Assembly (NCBI RefSeq): GCF_009730915.1
Contig: NC_052486.1
Coordinates: 22,163,589-22,227,588 of the forward strand
DNA length: 64,000 nt
DNA from: Dioscorea cayenensis subsp. rotundata
Taxonomy: Eukaryota; Streptophyta; Magnoliopsida; Dioscoreales; Dioscoreaceae
Direction: 5' to 3'
Below, one piece after another: positions 50,801 through 61,968 of the stretch. The notes under the pieces are model-generated. The model did not search any database. It had not been told where the DNA came from and saw nothing but the letters and a program-made list of their open reading frames with translations. Every line of letters begins with the position of its first letter. Within the stretch, counting starts at the first letter, position 1. The position numbers were made by a program, and so were the translations under genes.

Positions 50801-52959
50801 ACATTTTTAAGCATCACTTGACATTGATGAAAAACTTACATACATAAATATCTAGTCCTTGATGAGAAATGCTGGGAAATGGTTTTAGAGCTATGGTTTT
50901 GGCTCTTTATTAATCCATATTATAATTATATTTCTTGATAATTCTTTTGCTTCTTTTTTTACTTTTAGGTGAAATTCTTTTGCTTCTTCATACAAGATAA
51001 TATTTTACCTGGATTTCAATAACCACAGCTGCATAAAATTGGCATGTAAAACACAATACTTAATTATGGCTTCCACTAAACTTACAGTAATTGAGATATG
51101 GAGAATGTGGACTCAACTTTGGTTATGGATTGAAGGAGTGCATTCACACAGTTGAAGGAAGCTTCTATTTGATGAAATACTTGCAAACCTTGTTGTACAT
51201 ATGTCTGGATGGAGAATTTGAATTTTTCCCCCTCATTTCTTTCATGCGAATGTTTACCAATGATCCTAGCCTTATTAATAGAACTGATGCCCCAAGTACT
51301 TCCATTTATTTTTGCCTTGTTTGTTGGTTATTTGATTTATAATGACGTGCAAGTTCACAAAATTTTTAACCAATGCAGCTTTAGTACATGTGTTGCAGCA
51401 CGAAAGGTTGGCACTATAATTGTATAGGAAAGTATATTCCTATATCAACAGACATCAATTTATATATATATATATATATATATTCCTGGACATATACTGC
51501 AGAATGGTATCTATCTTGTTTGGTACAGCACCTTAATCATAACAAAAACACAAGGTCACCTAATTTGATACTCTTCCAGCCATTTCCTTTGTAGTAGAAG
51601 TGTGTGTATGCTCTGTTTTTTAGAGTTATCATTGAATTATAGTTTGTATAATATATCCCAGGAGTTGATTGAGAAACTTAACAAAGGTGAACTACCAGAG
51701 AAAGAGTTTCCATGCATGAATGAGCCAAGGCCAACAATATGTCATGGAACCTCAGCTGCCAGTGGTCCACCAGCCCCACCGTCTTCATCTCAGGCTGCCC
51801 ACTCTGTGAGATCTAGGAGGACTGCCACCTGGGCTAAACCTCGTAATTCTGATGATGGGCTTTCCAGGTACTTGAATCTTTAAAAGTAATGTTCAGTAAC
51901 TCTTTGAAGTGGCCTTGGATTCTTGATATTTCTTACAAGTCATTTTTGTGTATCATAGAGTATCTCAAAGACATTCTTCATTTGCTACCTTTTTATGAAA
52001 AACTCTTGCAACTAATTCTTTAAACCTTCTTAAATACATTTAGAACTCCTTTAATTTAGACATTGAAGCATCTAAGATAAGTCCTAACTGATGAGTTTTT
52101 GCAGTGATTCAGTACTGAAGCATGCATCTAGTGATTTTAAAAAGATGGGGCAGCGTGTTTTTGTTTTTATCATTGGTGGAGCTACTCGATCTGAGGTTTT
52201 TGCCATTTTCCCTCGTGTTTACATGTTTCCTGTTCTCCAATATTTACATATGCTATCTGTGAAATGTTTTTAATCAGCTTCGTGTGGTTCACAAGCTAAC
52301 GACAAAGTTGAGAAGGGAAATCATCCTTGGCTCATCTAGTTTAGATGATCCTCCTCAGTTCATATCAGTAAGTTTACAAACCATTAGTTATTATGGAGTA
52401 CTACCATTTCTTTGTCAACAAAGAATTCTTATTACTTATTGCATCCTTCCGATCAAAACAAATCCATCACTATTCACATGACATTCGTTGTTACTTTACA
52501 TTGTTGTCTACATGGTGATATACGGCGCTATCAAAATAACCTTTCTCTGTTAATGCATGAGATTGAAATTTTTCCAAAAAGAGTATGCAATTCAATTGAT
52601 TGTTACTACAGTAAATTTAGGAACCAATTATATATATATTTTTTTCAGATGGCAAATATTGTTACTTTATGTTGTTCTCTACCGGGTGATTCATGCTATC
52701 AAAAATCCATTTCGGTTTTGAATGATTATTGAGTGAATTTTTTAATAACGTATGAAATATAGCCCACTTTTTCCTTTTGCATCAAGAACTAATTATAGAA
52801 ATATCCCTTGCTCTATTAAGACATATAGACTAGTTTTTTTCAATAAAGGACACATTCTATGTACTAATCACAAGACATTAAAAAAATTGTTTCTAAAAAT
52901 TGATTCATTAACCACAGAAATTGAAGCTGCTGAATGCTCAAACACTGTCCTTTGGATGA
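26828..52959 (+). CDS. KEU: SEC1/KEULE-type Sec1/Munc18 protein (663 aa, 21 exons)
   Basis: Exons: 26828-26894, 27797-27855, 30306-30387, 30913-30991, 31984-32034, 32127-32223, 32378-32410, 32554-32682, 33167-33361, 33458-33541, 33727-33825, 33902-33978, 34881-34977, 47899-48024, 48099-48194, 49567-49680, 49776-49853, 51662-51867, 52105-52195, 52278-52367, 52918-52959. All 21 are in phase, giving 663 residues against about 666 for Arabidopsis KEULE. Markers are [103 protein letters not shown] and LDDPPQFIS. Sec1/Munc18 proteins bind syntaxin-type SNAREs and promote vesicle fusion; KEULE works with KNOLLE at the cell plate. Assignment to KEULE rather than SEC1A/B is by resemblance. Intron 13 (12.9 kb) separates residues 383 and 384 and is full of retroelements. 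The last exon ends in a frameshifted tail. Confidence 0.93.
28080..28282 (-). mobile_element. tRNA-derived SINE-like sequence in SEC1 intron 2
   Basis: On the minus strand TAGCCCAAGTGGTT (28259-28272) matches a pol III box A, and GGGATCCAAACCC (28217-28229) is a diverged box B. The spacing is roughly that of a tRNA. Downstream are an AT stretch and a GC-rich body with a perfect 10-bp hairpin, GTACGGGCTG (28088-28097) and its complement (28113-28122). It is not a tRNA, since there is no acceptor stem. Confidence 0.45.
28970..29145. repeat. GC-rich island in SEC1 intron 2, SINE-like
   Basis: About 170 bp rich in GGGCC/GGCCC and CCGG words inside very AT-rich intron sequence. GCATAGAGTAGTGGGTAAGG (28966-28985) resembles a pol III box A in plus orientation. 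The body has several inverted GC words, such as CCGCCGG and CCGGCGGG, and resembles the body of the SINE-like sequence at 28080. A diverged second copy in opposite orientation is possible. Confidence 0.35.
36629..41181 (-). mobile_element. Complete inner copia retrotransposon with 137-bp LTRs (4553 bp)
   Basis: The LTRs 36629-36765 and 41045-41181 are each 137 bp, start TGTGAAGA and end TTCTAACA on the plus strand, and differ at six sites, all transitions. On the minus strand a primer site TGGTACCAGAGC follows the 5' LTR (about 41033-41044), and a polypurine tract CTTGAGGGAGAG precedes the 3' LTR. It inserted in the reverse-transcriptase region of the left copia. The flanking five bases are ATTTT and GTTTT, a target duplication with one change. 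The short LTR suggests an Ale-like lineage, which is inferred. Confidence 0.9.
36936..40823 (-). pseudogene. Gag-pol of the inner copia, decayed
   Basis: The minus strand begins [12 protein letters not shown] at 40823 and runs through a gag domain, a CCHC knuckle ([14 protein letters not shown]), protease ([13 protein letters not shown]), the pre-integrase zinc region (HPSLSRLRQ...[10 protein letters not shown]), integrase ([16 protein letters not shown]), reverse transcriptase ([17 protein letters not shown]) and RNase H ([17 protein letters not shown]). The order protease-integrase-RT-RNase H defines Ty1/copia. The frame changes at least six times (near 40620, 39740, 38960, 38150, 37880 and 37670), so no intact polyprotein can be made. 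Confidence 0.85.
42072..44250. mobile_element. Solo LTR, probably Ty3/gypsy, in the integrase of the left copia
   Basis: The segment starts TGTCACGTCC and ends GGACATTATA, near-complementary ends, with the last CA apparently mutated. It is flanked by GTTTC (42067-42071) and GTCTC (44251-44255), a five-base duplication with one change. Removing it brings the two integrase pieces back into one frame, which fixes its borders. About 2.18 kb, with no coding domain. Inside are A-rich words (about 42830-42930), (TA)n tracts and a (GT)n run at about 43543-43556. Confidence 0.75.
44608..47513 (-). mobile_element. Right copia remnant with 5' LTR, deleted and truncated
   Basis: On the minus strand an LTR starting TGTTAGAATC at 47513 runs to about 47240. 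A primer site TGGTATCAGAGC complementary to initiator tRNA-Met follows (47221-47232). Next come gag ([24 protein letters not shown]), a CCHC knuckle ([14 protein letters not shown], near 46395) and a protease start (TMWLV). The sequence then jumps straight to reverse transcriptase ([11 protein letters not shown]), so integrase has been deleted. RT continues through LYVDD, and RNase H ([13 protein letters not shown]) ends at about 44608, where the left copia begins. The 3' LTR is missing. Confidence 0.8.
45562..46055 (+). mobile_element. Complete TRIM element (494 bp) with 164-bp terminal repeats
   Basis: The direct repeats 45562-45725 and 45892-46055 begin TGTTGGAAATATAGTACC and end TAACA. 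The first is followed at once by TGGTATCAGAGC (45726-45737), the initiator-tRNA-Met primer site. The second is preceded by the purine tract GAGGGAGGG. The internal part is only 166 bp with no protein, which defines a terminal-repeat retrotransposon in miniature. GAGAT flanks it exactly at 45557-45561 and 46056-46060. It lies in the right copia's reverse transcriptase, directly beside the codons for the catalytic LYVDD, in the opposite orientation. Confidence 0.93.
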
Positions 52960-54071
52960 CCTTCACATTTAATCCATTCACTGGCAAATTCAATAGCATG
53001 AATTCCCTGTTCAGTTGGTTCTCAGCACAGGTATTCTCCGTTTTGATTATTATTTTTGATAACTCTTTTTTTTTTTCCCTACATCTTATGAGTCAGATGC
53101 AAGTGATTTTTCATTATCAAAAGCAGTTGCTATACTGCTTTTAAGTTGTGTAACTTAGGTCCCCAATGAAATTGTTAAGTGATATGTAAAGCATTTTGAT
53201 TCTGAGCTTGTTGTCTGAATTTGTAAGGAGATGTTTTGATATAATATTTATATATGCCTTAACATGAGCTAGCCCTTTGCTAAAAGAGCTTTGGAATCAT
53301 TGGTGGTTTTTTGAAGTGTTGCAAAATTGCCTGCTTTTCCAATATATATATATATATATACCGTTACCAGTGGGAAGTTTGTTTGTTAATTTGTTACATG
53401 AAAGTAAGTGTTGTTAAGTACCATCGGCATCTTGGCCAGTTGGTACAAAGCTCCCTTGTATAAGATGTTTGTTTTGGAGAAGATCCAAGATCGAATTCCA
53501 AAATCTATGCAAAGTGAAGGCACAGGTGTTTATTGAATTTGCTCTCCGTCTTTTTGCGCATTCCTGACAAATACATATCACATTTTATCAAAAACACAAA
53601 AAATGTTGTTAAGTTGGAGTCCTTCTTCAAAAGATATGATTAGAGGTCAATTATAGGTTGATTTTGAAAAAAAAAAAACTAATTTTTATTTATTTATTTT
53701 TAACATTTTTTTTTAAATCACAGTTACAAATACATGAGATCAAATCGCACCATTGAAACAGTACCATAATTTCTTCATAGTAATGCTATGCTTAAAAATA
53801 GGGTACACTTTTATTTTTTTGTTATATATAAGTTGCATGATATTAGCCTTCAATTTTAAGTAATCTTTACTTGGGCTTTATATGATGGACCTTCTACGTT
53901 CAATTGGCCACAAACGCCTAAACATCAAAAAGCAAGCTATAAATTCCATCAAGATCCAAAAATTAGTTCGTCAAACCAATTTTTCCATCCATGACTGATT
54001 AATTGTAGGTTGTCAAGCTGCCAATAGCGAATAGATGGAGTTAATCCATTGATAATAATAATAATATATAA

Positions 54072-54110
<39 letters not shown>

Positions 54111-54697
54111 TAAGCAATTTTCCTCGTTCAGCATCGAGGTTGTTACAATTTTTTAGTTTTTAGTTTTAAGGCAATTTTCCTCTGATTTTCTCTCTCTCAC
54201 AAGTCATATCCCTTACTCATCTCAGCTTAATAATAAACTTGTATCCATTAATCAGTCTTTTTGTGTACCATTCACCTCTACTAGTGAATAGTGATGGAAC
54301 CCTTTAATTTGTCTATTATTGGTTAAATTAGTCCCTGCTTAGCCTATCTTCTTAATTAAATGGCAATTGTTGTTACCTAGACACCGACCGCCGTCCAAAT
54401 TTTGATTCAATGATACCAAATTAGGTTGGATGTGTATGCATTCTATGATTCAGTCTCATTCAGCCTTCCAGCAAGCTATTCAAATACTTGTCTGCATTCA
54501 TAATGTTGTTCATTTAATTCATTAAAATAATAATGTTATGTAAGATTAATTTTCTTTACAATAATAATAACAAATATTATTTTGTTACACAACAATAATA
54601 AAATGTGGCGTCTTACTTACCAATCAAATATCAATTGCAACTTGAGCACACCTCTGGGGTGATTGATTGATAATCAACAAGAAAGGTAATAATAATT
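52960..54697. other. Convergent 3' region between SEC1 and the thioesterase gene
   Basis: The 3' untranslated parts of two convergent genes meet here. An (ATT)n/(AAT)n microsatellite lies at about 54048-54109, and a tRNA-derived repeat at 53431-53500 is listed separately. No other exon was found. Confidence 0.6.
53420..53560 (+). mobile_element. tRNA-derived SINE-like sequence
   Basis: TGGCCAGTTGG at 53433-53443 matches the pol III box A, and AGATCGAATTCC at 53488-53499 matches box B, at a spacing of about 45 bases. The surrounding sequence does not fold as a tRNA, so a SINE remnant is likelier. Its ends are not defined. Confidence 0.4.
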
Positions 54698-57600
54698 TCA
54701 ACCGGAGGATAAGAGGGGCTTGAAATGATCATCATCTTCTACATCAGAAGATGCAAATGAAAACAGCCTTCTTTTCACTGAAGCCCGGCCTTTGTTTGCT
54801 GCTGATTGAGGTGGTCCTGCTGGTTCATCATCAACCAAGTAAGGCACCATGTACTTCTTCATATCCTTTTTGGAAATTCCTAGATGGCCCCCTTCAATAC
54901 TGATGAACTTCACACGCCCTTCATCGTCCAGCTTCTTTAACCCAATCCAATCTTCTTGGTATAGGGCAGTCTATACAACGCAACAAAAATATATATATAT
55001 ATATATGTTGTTCATGCAAGCAAAACATTACAATCAATGTAATGTTTACCTTTCAGAAGAGAAAAAAAAAAAAGCCTAAAATAAATATTATTTTTGGTAT
55101 TATTAACTCTTTCAGAACGGAGTCTCGAAATCATCGTTTCCCTAAATTTCTAAAAATAAGTTTTGCCTTGGAGGGAGGGAATCAGATTTCAGGTTATTTA
55201 ATTCTTGTTTATGGAAAAAAACTTTTATTTAATTAGTACACTATCATGATTGAAAAAGAGGAGACAGAATATCACCTGCTGAGGCGGCAAAATTGGACTG
55301 AAAGCACCATCCGGATAATATCCAAACCACGATGTTTCCTTAGGGATCAACACCGCGTCATGCTCAGACTTGAGTATGATTCAGTAGAACGCCAAGAAAG
55401 ATTATCAAATACCATAAGTCGGTATTAGATAGATACTAGGTCTTAATAATATAAAAAAGAAATCTGTGTTTTCTTGTGGCTGACCATTATAAGAACCAAT
55501 GTCTGCAAGCTACTGAACCTTTCTTTGTATGTTGAATTTCTCTCACCGGGGCGTTCATTGTTAAGCCTTGGGAGAAACCTGCACTTTTCCAAGTAGTCTG
55601 GCATGTCCTGCGATGAAATAAATAATAAATGCAACAAAATCATGTTCACTTCTTGTTTGAGAACAAGTAACACCACATAACCTATCACAGGGGAACTAAG
55701 TCAGTTTAAAAAATGATTATTTTCATAATCCATGATATTCAGACTTGCACCTTCAAAAATATGAGAGGAATGCAGGAAGTATATATAGAGAGCTGATTAT
55801 GATCCAAGGTTAGATTTGGTCAATATTATAAAATAATGCAGTGAAGTGCAGCAGAAGAAGCCTACTTACAGTTGGAATCTTAAGATAGCCACTTGGAGCT
55901 AGATGGTCCTGCAAACCAAATCACCAGAGGTTATTAATGAAGATGGTATCTGGATATTTCTCGAAATGCTGACAAAAAAAAAATCACACTGATTAGAAAG
56001 AAATAATGGGGAAGTAATGGCTAACCTGCATATAATCAGAGTAGATCTCTGTCTTGATGATAGCGTCCACAAGAATGCATATAAACCCTGACTGGTTCGA
56101 GGGCAATACAGAACAAGGTTGTTAGCAGCAGTTCATGGATAACAAAGTGACAATTAAGGGCAAAACCTATTCAATCATACTAAGCTTGGCAGTAAAGGAA
56201 ATATTATCATTCACAATAATTTCCAACATTCAAAAACCAACAGTTCCCAAAGTGATTTCCTCTCAATGACTACGCAATTTCTTAAGTTAAATAAGGATAT
56301 CCAACTTTATCACCAGTTCAAATAAACAGAGTTATTATGGAGAACATTGGTTAGTTTATAAAGAAATGCCGTAACTAATAGCTGCTAGGGAGAATAATGC
56401 ATTAAAAATAATACTATACAGAGGAAAAGAATACAAAAAGAAAGTTGCATGTCAAAAAGTCAACAGAAGTTGTCATGCACTTCAACACTCTAGTCTTATG
56501 TGATAGAAAGAAAGAGTTCAAATGTTCCACTCCTTTTGATATTAATCAAGTTTTTTAGCAAGATTCTAATAATATGCTTATCTTTAAATTCAAACTAATC
56601 TATCACCTAAGTTAAAACAGTGACAACAACATAGGTTAACCTTTTCTGCAACATCGAATCTTAATTGATACCTTTATACAAATCACAATTGTAGTTTATG
56701 TCAAACAAAGTATAGTGGAAAATATAATGATCAACTTACCCCACAGAGTGGCACAGATGCAGTGCCAGCATGAGGGCCACCTAGTGAGATGAAATTTCTG
56801 ACCTGTTTGAAAAATCGCATTAAAAAAAATGAAATGAGATAGAATAATTAAACTAATTGTGGATATATGTACATGCAAAGTGAAATAGATACACACACAT
56901 CATTGGATCTGAAAACAGGTTTATGTATGTAGCTTGAAACACTGAACAGTAATTCTCAAGCTGAGCCAAATATGTACCATTATCAGAATCCTAAGTAGCT
57001 TGACAGAAGAGTGGTCTCAAGTATCAAGAGTAGATCCAACGCTAGTCAGACCACTTAGACAAGGATTCATAGCATAACACAAATGCAAGAACTTCTTACT
57101 TCGACACTCTTCTAAATAAGGGAACAAGTCATCTAAGTTTGTCTACAATTAGTATATTCTCATGAAAGGCATACAAAAGACTAAACTAAAGATCCTCGTA
57201 GCATCTTTTAAACTTGAGATCCCAACGTCACCAAACTAGCTTAACTTCGACTTATTCAAGACAATTTGCTTATTGAAAACATAGAAACACAAATACATGC
57301 ATTGATGTACTTTTTCAGCTGCACATAGTTATGGTCACCAAGGTTCATAATGACTTTGTTTATACAAGCGCACAGATGTAGATCTCCCCAGATATCACCA
57401 GTATTTGCAGGAACATATGATGTAATTTCATCCTTTTCATAAGTCATTTGCATAGCATTGTTTCTTATTTATGAATAGTATCACTATACCCATATGTCTA
57501 TTTAAGCATGCCACCATTGCATTTCTCCATCAACATCCAAGCTAACATCAGGTTGTGATCATTATAATAGACAAAACTATTATTTACATGCATAAGCACC

Positions 57601-60600
57601 ACTTTAATCACCTGGGATAATATTTACCCAAACCTGAATAAGTGAACAAGAAGACCACACACAATTGCTCAAACAATGGAATTATTGTGAGGACAGTGAG
57701 AAATGAAACCAAAGATAATTAATTTTTAGTTTTCAAAACAATTAGACTGATGAAATTAAAAATTTCTTTCATAAGGGATGTGATATTACAAAAACTACAC
57801 AAATTAGTAGTCATAAGATAATATTTATTAGTAATACGACACAGACTAGTAGATGAATATATAAATAATTAATCAAGAGCCAAGGTAAAATTGCATACCG
57901 GAGGCGCATCATCACAAAACTCAATAACCCCTCGACCTATCAAGTTTCCCTGGAAACAAGAGTTAACTGAAGGGATTAGTCTAGACCAAATTACAGGAAA
58001 AGTGCTGAAAAACATTGAATTTAAGTGGAACACACATGTCAGAAGGAGAGTACATAACCATGTCAAAGCATCTAAGAATCTGAAAGATTTACTGATTGCC
58101 ATTACAATTCACAAGATATAAATTTTTAGAGTAACTTTAAGAATTTGTTTGTTAGGCTTAATAAGAACTCTGACACCTTGATTAATTAATTGTTCCCAGG
58201 CACATGGAATAAATAAGTACAGAGACAACCATCATAGAGCTCAACAGAATTTACTGAAGAATTAACTGCTTATGAGCAATGTGAATTTAACATATGCATC
58301 ACTTAACTTTAAAGGAAGACGTTTTCATAAAATAAAACCTGGAAAAAATTTGCATCTTAAAAACTACCCTCATGGCATACAAAGACACAAACATTGCCAA
58401 TAACTTGAATAAAAAATATATTCAAGCGGAGTCTTTTCAGAATTATTTGAAATTGCCCAACAAACTGTTTAAATGATTGAAGAATATGAAGTTCCCACTT
58501 ATAATCATCAAGAGTTGAATTGATCAAATTGCTTTGGGATGGTTACCGATGTCAATAATTGGAGGTTACAGAATTCAAATAGTTCTTACTCAAACTCAGA
58601 TCAAAATAATAAGAATAAACTACTTGATTCAAGAACAATTACCAATTACTAAAATTTTGTTCTAATAAAGTTTTTTCTTTTTAAATTTTGGTTGATCAGT
58701 ACCTTCTAAACTATAGTCATTTTCCTCCAACCATAGAACGTAGATATTCCTTGTTTTCCCACACTACAATTCCCTTTTACCACATCAAATTTCATTACAT
58801 GGTATTTCACGCAATCAAAGAAATCCAGATACTAAAGAAATGATATTTAAGCATTGCCCCCATCTATGCATCTTAGTTCAAGACTTGAACAGGAACTTCA
58901 AATAATCAAATTTTACTCTGTTAGTCCTCAGTCTCTTTTAGGAAAAGCCTAAATAAGTCCAGAATCTAAGATTAACTTAAGGATTCAATACATACATTAG
59001 AGAAATTAACTCAAGAAACACAAGCCCATGGGTATACACTAAAAAACTAAATGCTACCTGAGAAAGTCCAACGATATTATACCCCTCCTTAAGTTCTTCC
59101 ATTTCCTTTACCTGTTAGGCCAAAAATGAACTCCAACAGTGGCATCTCAAACGGAGAATGAATTATGAAAGAATTAATGGATGTTACCCAGCCTGCTATA
59201 GCACCTTCTGACAAACAATATTTGTCTGAAAGTAAAATAAAAAGAAGACATGTTAGATATGTATTTAATAAAATATAAAAAGATCGAGAGGTCAGCCCGT
59301 AATAGGGAAATTTAACCTGTTCATCAAGGGGCATAATCCATGAGTCCCACGTACCATCACCAACTTCTCTACCGAAAGAAAATATAAATAATTAGCAAAC
59401 ATGAGAAAATTAAATATGTGGCATAGAACATCAAAGCAATCAGGTGAAGTACTATGATATTTCGTAATGACACCGACATTTCTATTGCAAAGCACATATC
59501 ATGATTCCTTTTAGCTTGTCCAAAGAAATTTTTGCTAACAAACATGCCATAATAAATGTCTAATGGATCATGCAACCTCCAGAGTGAGTACTTAAATGTT
59601 GCTAAATGATGGGCACTACAAGAGTAACGTTGTATTGAAAACTATTAGTTAGAACATACACTGATGAAAAGCAACGCATATATATCTGTAAGACCAGATG
59701 CGAGGCAACTATTCTGATGTCCATCAAACTATTTGGCAATGAGAACTGGTCACACATTTATAAGGCATAGAAAATCTATTTGGCAATCGGATGACGACCA
59801 AGTCAATTAGCAAAGCTGTAATGATAGCATAAGGAAACACACTTAACTCATGATCACTGTTTTTAATATTAAAAAAAGTCCTGGTTGAACTTGGAAATTC
59901 AGTCAGAATTAAATTGCTTTGGGTGGTATGAGAATCAATGCTACTACTTCTACTCCTATGGTTTCCACAAATGAAGAAAAGACTTAGCATGTAGTGCATA
60001 GATAATATAGACGATTTAGAATTCCATAAATATTATAGACAATTACTTTCTATAGAAAACCAAGAAAGCTTATCTCAATTCATGATTCCTGTTTTTGATA
60101 CTAAAATAAGGATTGGAAGGGTCTCTCTCCTGTTGATTCTCTACATGATTTGCCACATCAACAAGAAAGAGCTCAATATACAGCATACCAGAGATGCTGA
60201 TACGTGAATAATGACTAAAGAAGAAGATTCCTGTTCTTAATGTTTAAAAAGGATTGAAACGATCTCTCTCCTATCGGTTCCCTACATGATTTGCCACATC
60301 AACAAGAAAGAGTTCAAGATACAACATAAAAGAGATGTTGATATGAGAATAAAGATTGAAACCACATGAAATATCTAAGAAACAAAATCAAGAACCATCA
60401 TTCAAACCTTAATATTCACAAAATTAAAAAAACAAAACAAAGAACCCATACATGCAATACCCCGGCGATCCCGACCACTCGCTCAAAAGCTCAGTGAACT
60501 GCTTCACCCCTCGATTCTTACACTGGTCTCCAATCCCTGTTTCAAAGAAGAGCATCGAGATTCATCCATACATCCGATTACTCCCAAGAACTCCAAGAAA

Positions 60601-60720
60601 ACGAGAGAAGGAGCAAAGCAACAACGTACCGTGCAAGACGATGAAGGGAATGGAATACGAGATTGGAACAGCGACGGCAAAGAGGGCAACCATGATCAGC
60701 AGCGGAGGCTGAGGAGCCAT
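54698..60720 (-). CDS. PPT1: Palmitoyl-protein thioesterase 1-like protein (336 aa, 12 exons)
   Basis: Exons on the minus strand: 60630-60720, 60452-60536, 59317-59368, 59205-59225, 59058-59111, 57899-57949, 56740-56802, 56026-56091, 55870-55908, 55485-55607, 55276-55368, 54698-54970. All are GT-AG and in phase. The product starts with a hydrophobic signal-peptide-like stretch (about residues 7-22) and continues [63 protein letters not shown] and [14 protein letters not shown]. This is the palmitoyl-protein thioesterase alpha/beta-hydrolase family, which removes fatty acyl groups from cysteines in the lysosome or vacuole. The catalytic triad is Ser100 (GLSQG), Asp219 (SEHD) and His275 (GGHL). 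After KKYMVPYL, where I expect plant relatives to end, there is an acidic and Ser-rich tail of about 45 residues. Exon 4 is a 21-nt microexon. Confidence 0.93.
60084..60360. repeat. Tandem duplication of about 142 bp in thioesterase intron 2
   Basis: The units 60084-60225 and 60226-60360 both begin GATTCCTGTT and share CTACATGATTTGCCACATCA followed by ACAAGAAAGAG. They differ at scattered sites and by a short length change, so the event is not very recent. No coding role. Confidence 0.85.
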
Positions 60721-61968
60721 CCCCTCCAGCGATTAGGGTTTCTCTCCCTCTCGCTTTCGAATGAGGGAAAAGCTCTTCAATGAAACATAGAGAGTTATAT
60801 AGGAGGCGATGACTTGGATCCCGTCACCGCCAGTGATGAGATTCACATGATTAAGCTCTTATCAGTTCACGATGTAAGCGTTCGAAATAGATGCGAGGGT
60901 AAGCATACCGGGTCGTGATCTCACCAAAACTCTGAAAGTTTTCAAATTTTGTCGGTTGGTGGAAGTTGGAAATTGAAAGCTTATCAATCATTCGTGATCC
61001 TGACCGTTCGTTAGATCTCGAGATCGGATATGATTTTAGATTGTTTTACCACTTTTACCCCTGGCGTGTCAGTATGGGCATGTTGTTGTTTATAGAATTT
61101 TATAGTTAGACGCATTAAGTATTATAATAAATATTCTAGAAAATGTTCTTTTAGTCCAATGGTTTATTGATTAAAATATACACAATATTAACATTTATCT
61201 ATTTATAGTTTGATTTTAATCAATTTATATTATCTTTATCATTCAGTCCTTATCATTATTTCACAATTTTATCACATATTCCATATGGACTTCTTTCATG
61301 TAAATATATAAAATTATGTAACATAATTAATTAATAACATATCAAATGGAAATAAATATATTATGTTAAGTTTAGGTGAAGATTGGATGAGACCATGGTA
61401 CCATTATTCATATTTCATACCAACTTATTAGTAACCATCATGTAGCAAGGATGAATGAAGAAAAAAATCAAGAGAAACATGTAGGCTTAGAAGTGGAGAA
61501 ACTTTACTATCACTTCCTTGACATTGATTTTTAAGGTATTAATAATTAAACAACCAAATTTCATTGTAAAATTCATCAATGAAGACACACATAAACTTCA
61601 AAATCATACACATAATCTCATATAAGTTCATGGATGGACAGAAAAATTTAAGATTGACTAATAACAAGTAGTAATAATAATAAAGAATTGGTGAATCTGA
61701 GGTGATTGGGTAAAGAAATCGTCAAATTTTTTTTTAAAGAAACATGGACAAGCAACTTTGAGAGGGAGGAGACTTGAACCCTCGACCTCTACCTCTGACG
61801 AAGAACAAGAGTCGAATACCAACTCTCCATTGCAAAGGAGGTACAAAAACGACACTTTCGAAAAGGGCGAAAACAAGGACTTCTTCACCCAATAGACTTC
61901 AGTAAGCTAGTGAATTATACAGCATAGTACCTTGTTGCTAATTGTCACCTCATCATGAAGGGAAGTAG
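60721..61968. other. Intergenic region upstream of the thioesterase gene
   Basis: The thioesterase promoter and leader lie in 60721-61050, which is less AT-rich. The rest is AT-rich and probably includes the 3' untranslated region of the minus-strand DeSI-like gene. A tRNA-like repeat at 61735-61850 is listed separately. No exon was seen. Confidence 0.5.
61720..61855 (-). mobile_element. tRNA-derived SINE-like sequence downstream of the DeSI-like gene
   Basis: On the minus strand TGGAGAGTTGGT (61818-61829) resembles box A and GGGTTCAAGTC (61771-61781) is a good box B, about 36 bases apart. An A-rich tract follows downstream (about 61727-61735 on the plus strand as T/A runs). There is no acceptor stem, so it is not a tRNA gene. 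It may be transcribed within the 3' untranslated region of the DeSI-like gene. Confidence 0.4.

Noticed and set aside
53433..53499. tRNA gene on the plus strand
   Set aside because: It has only promoter-box similarity. The cloverleaf does not close.
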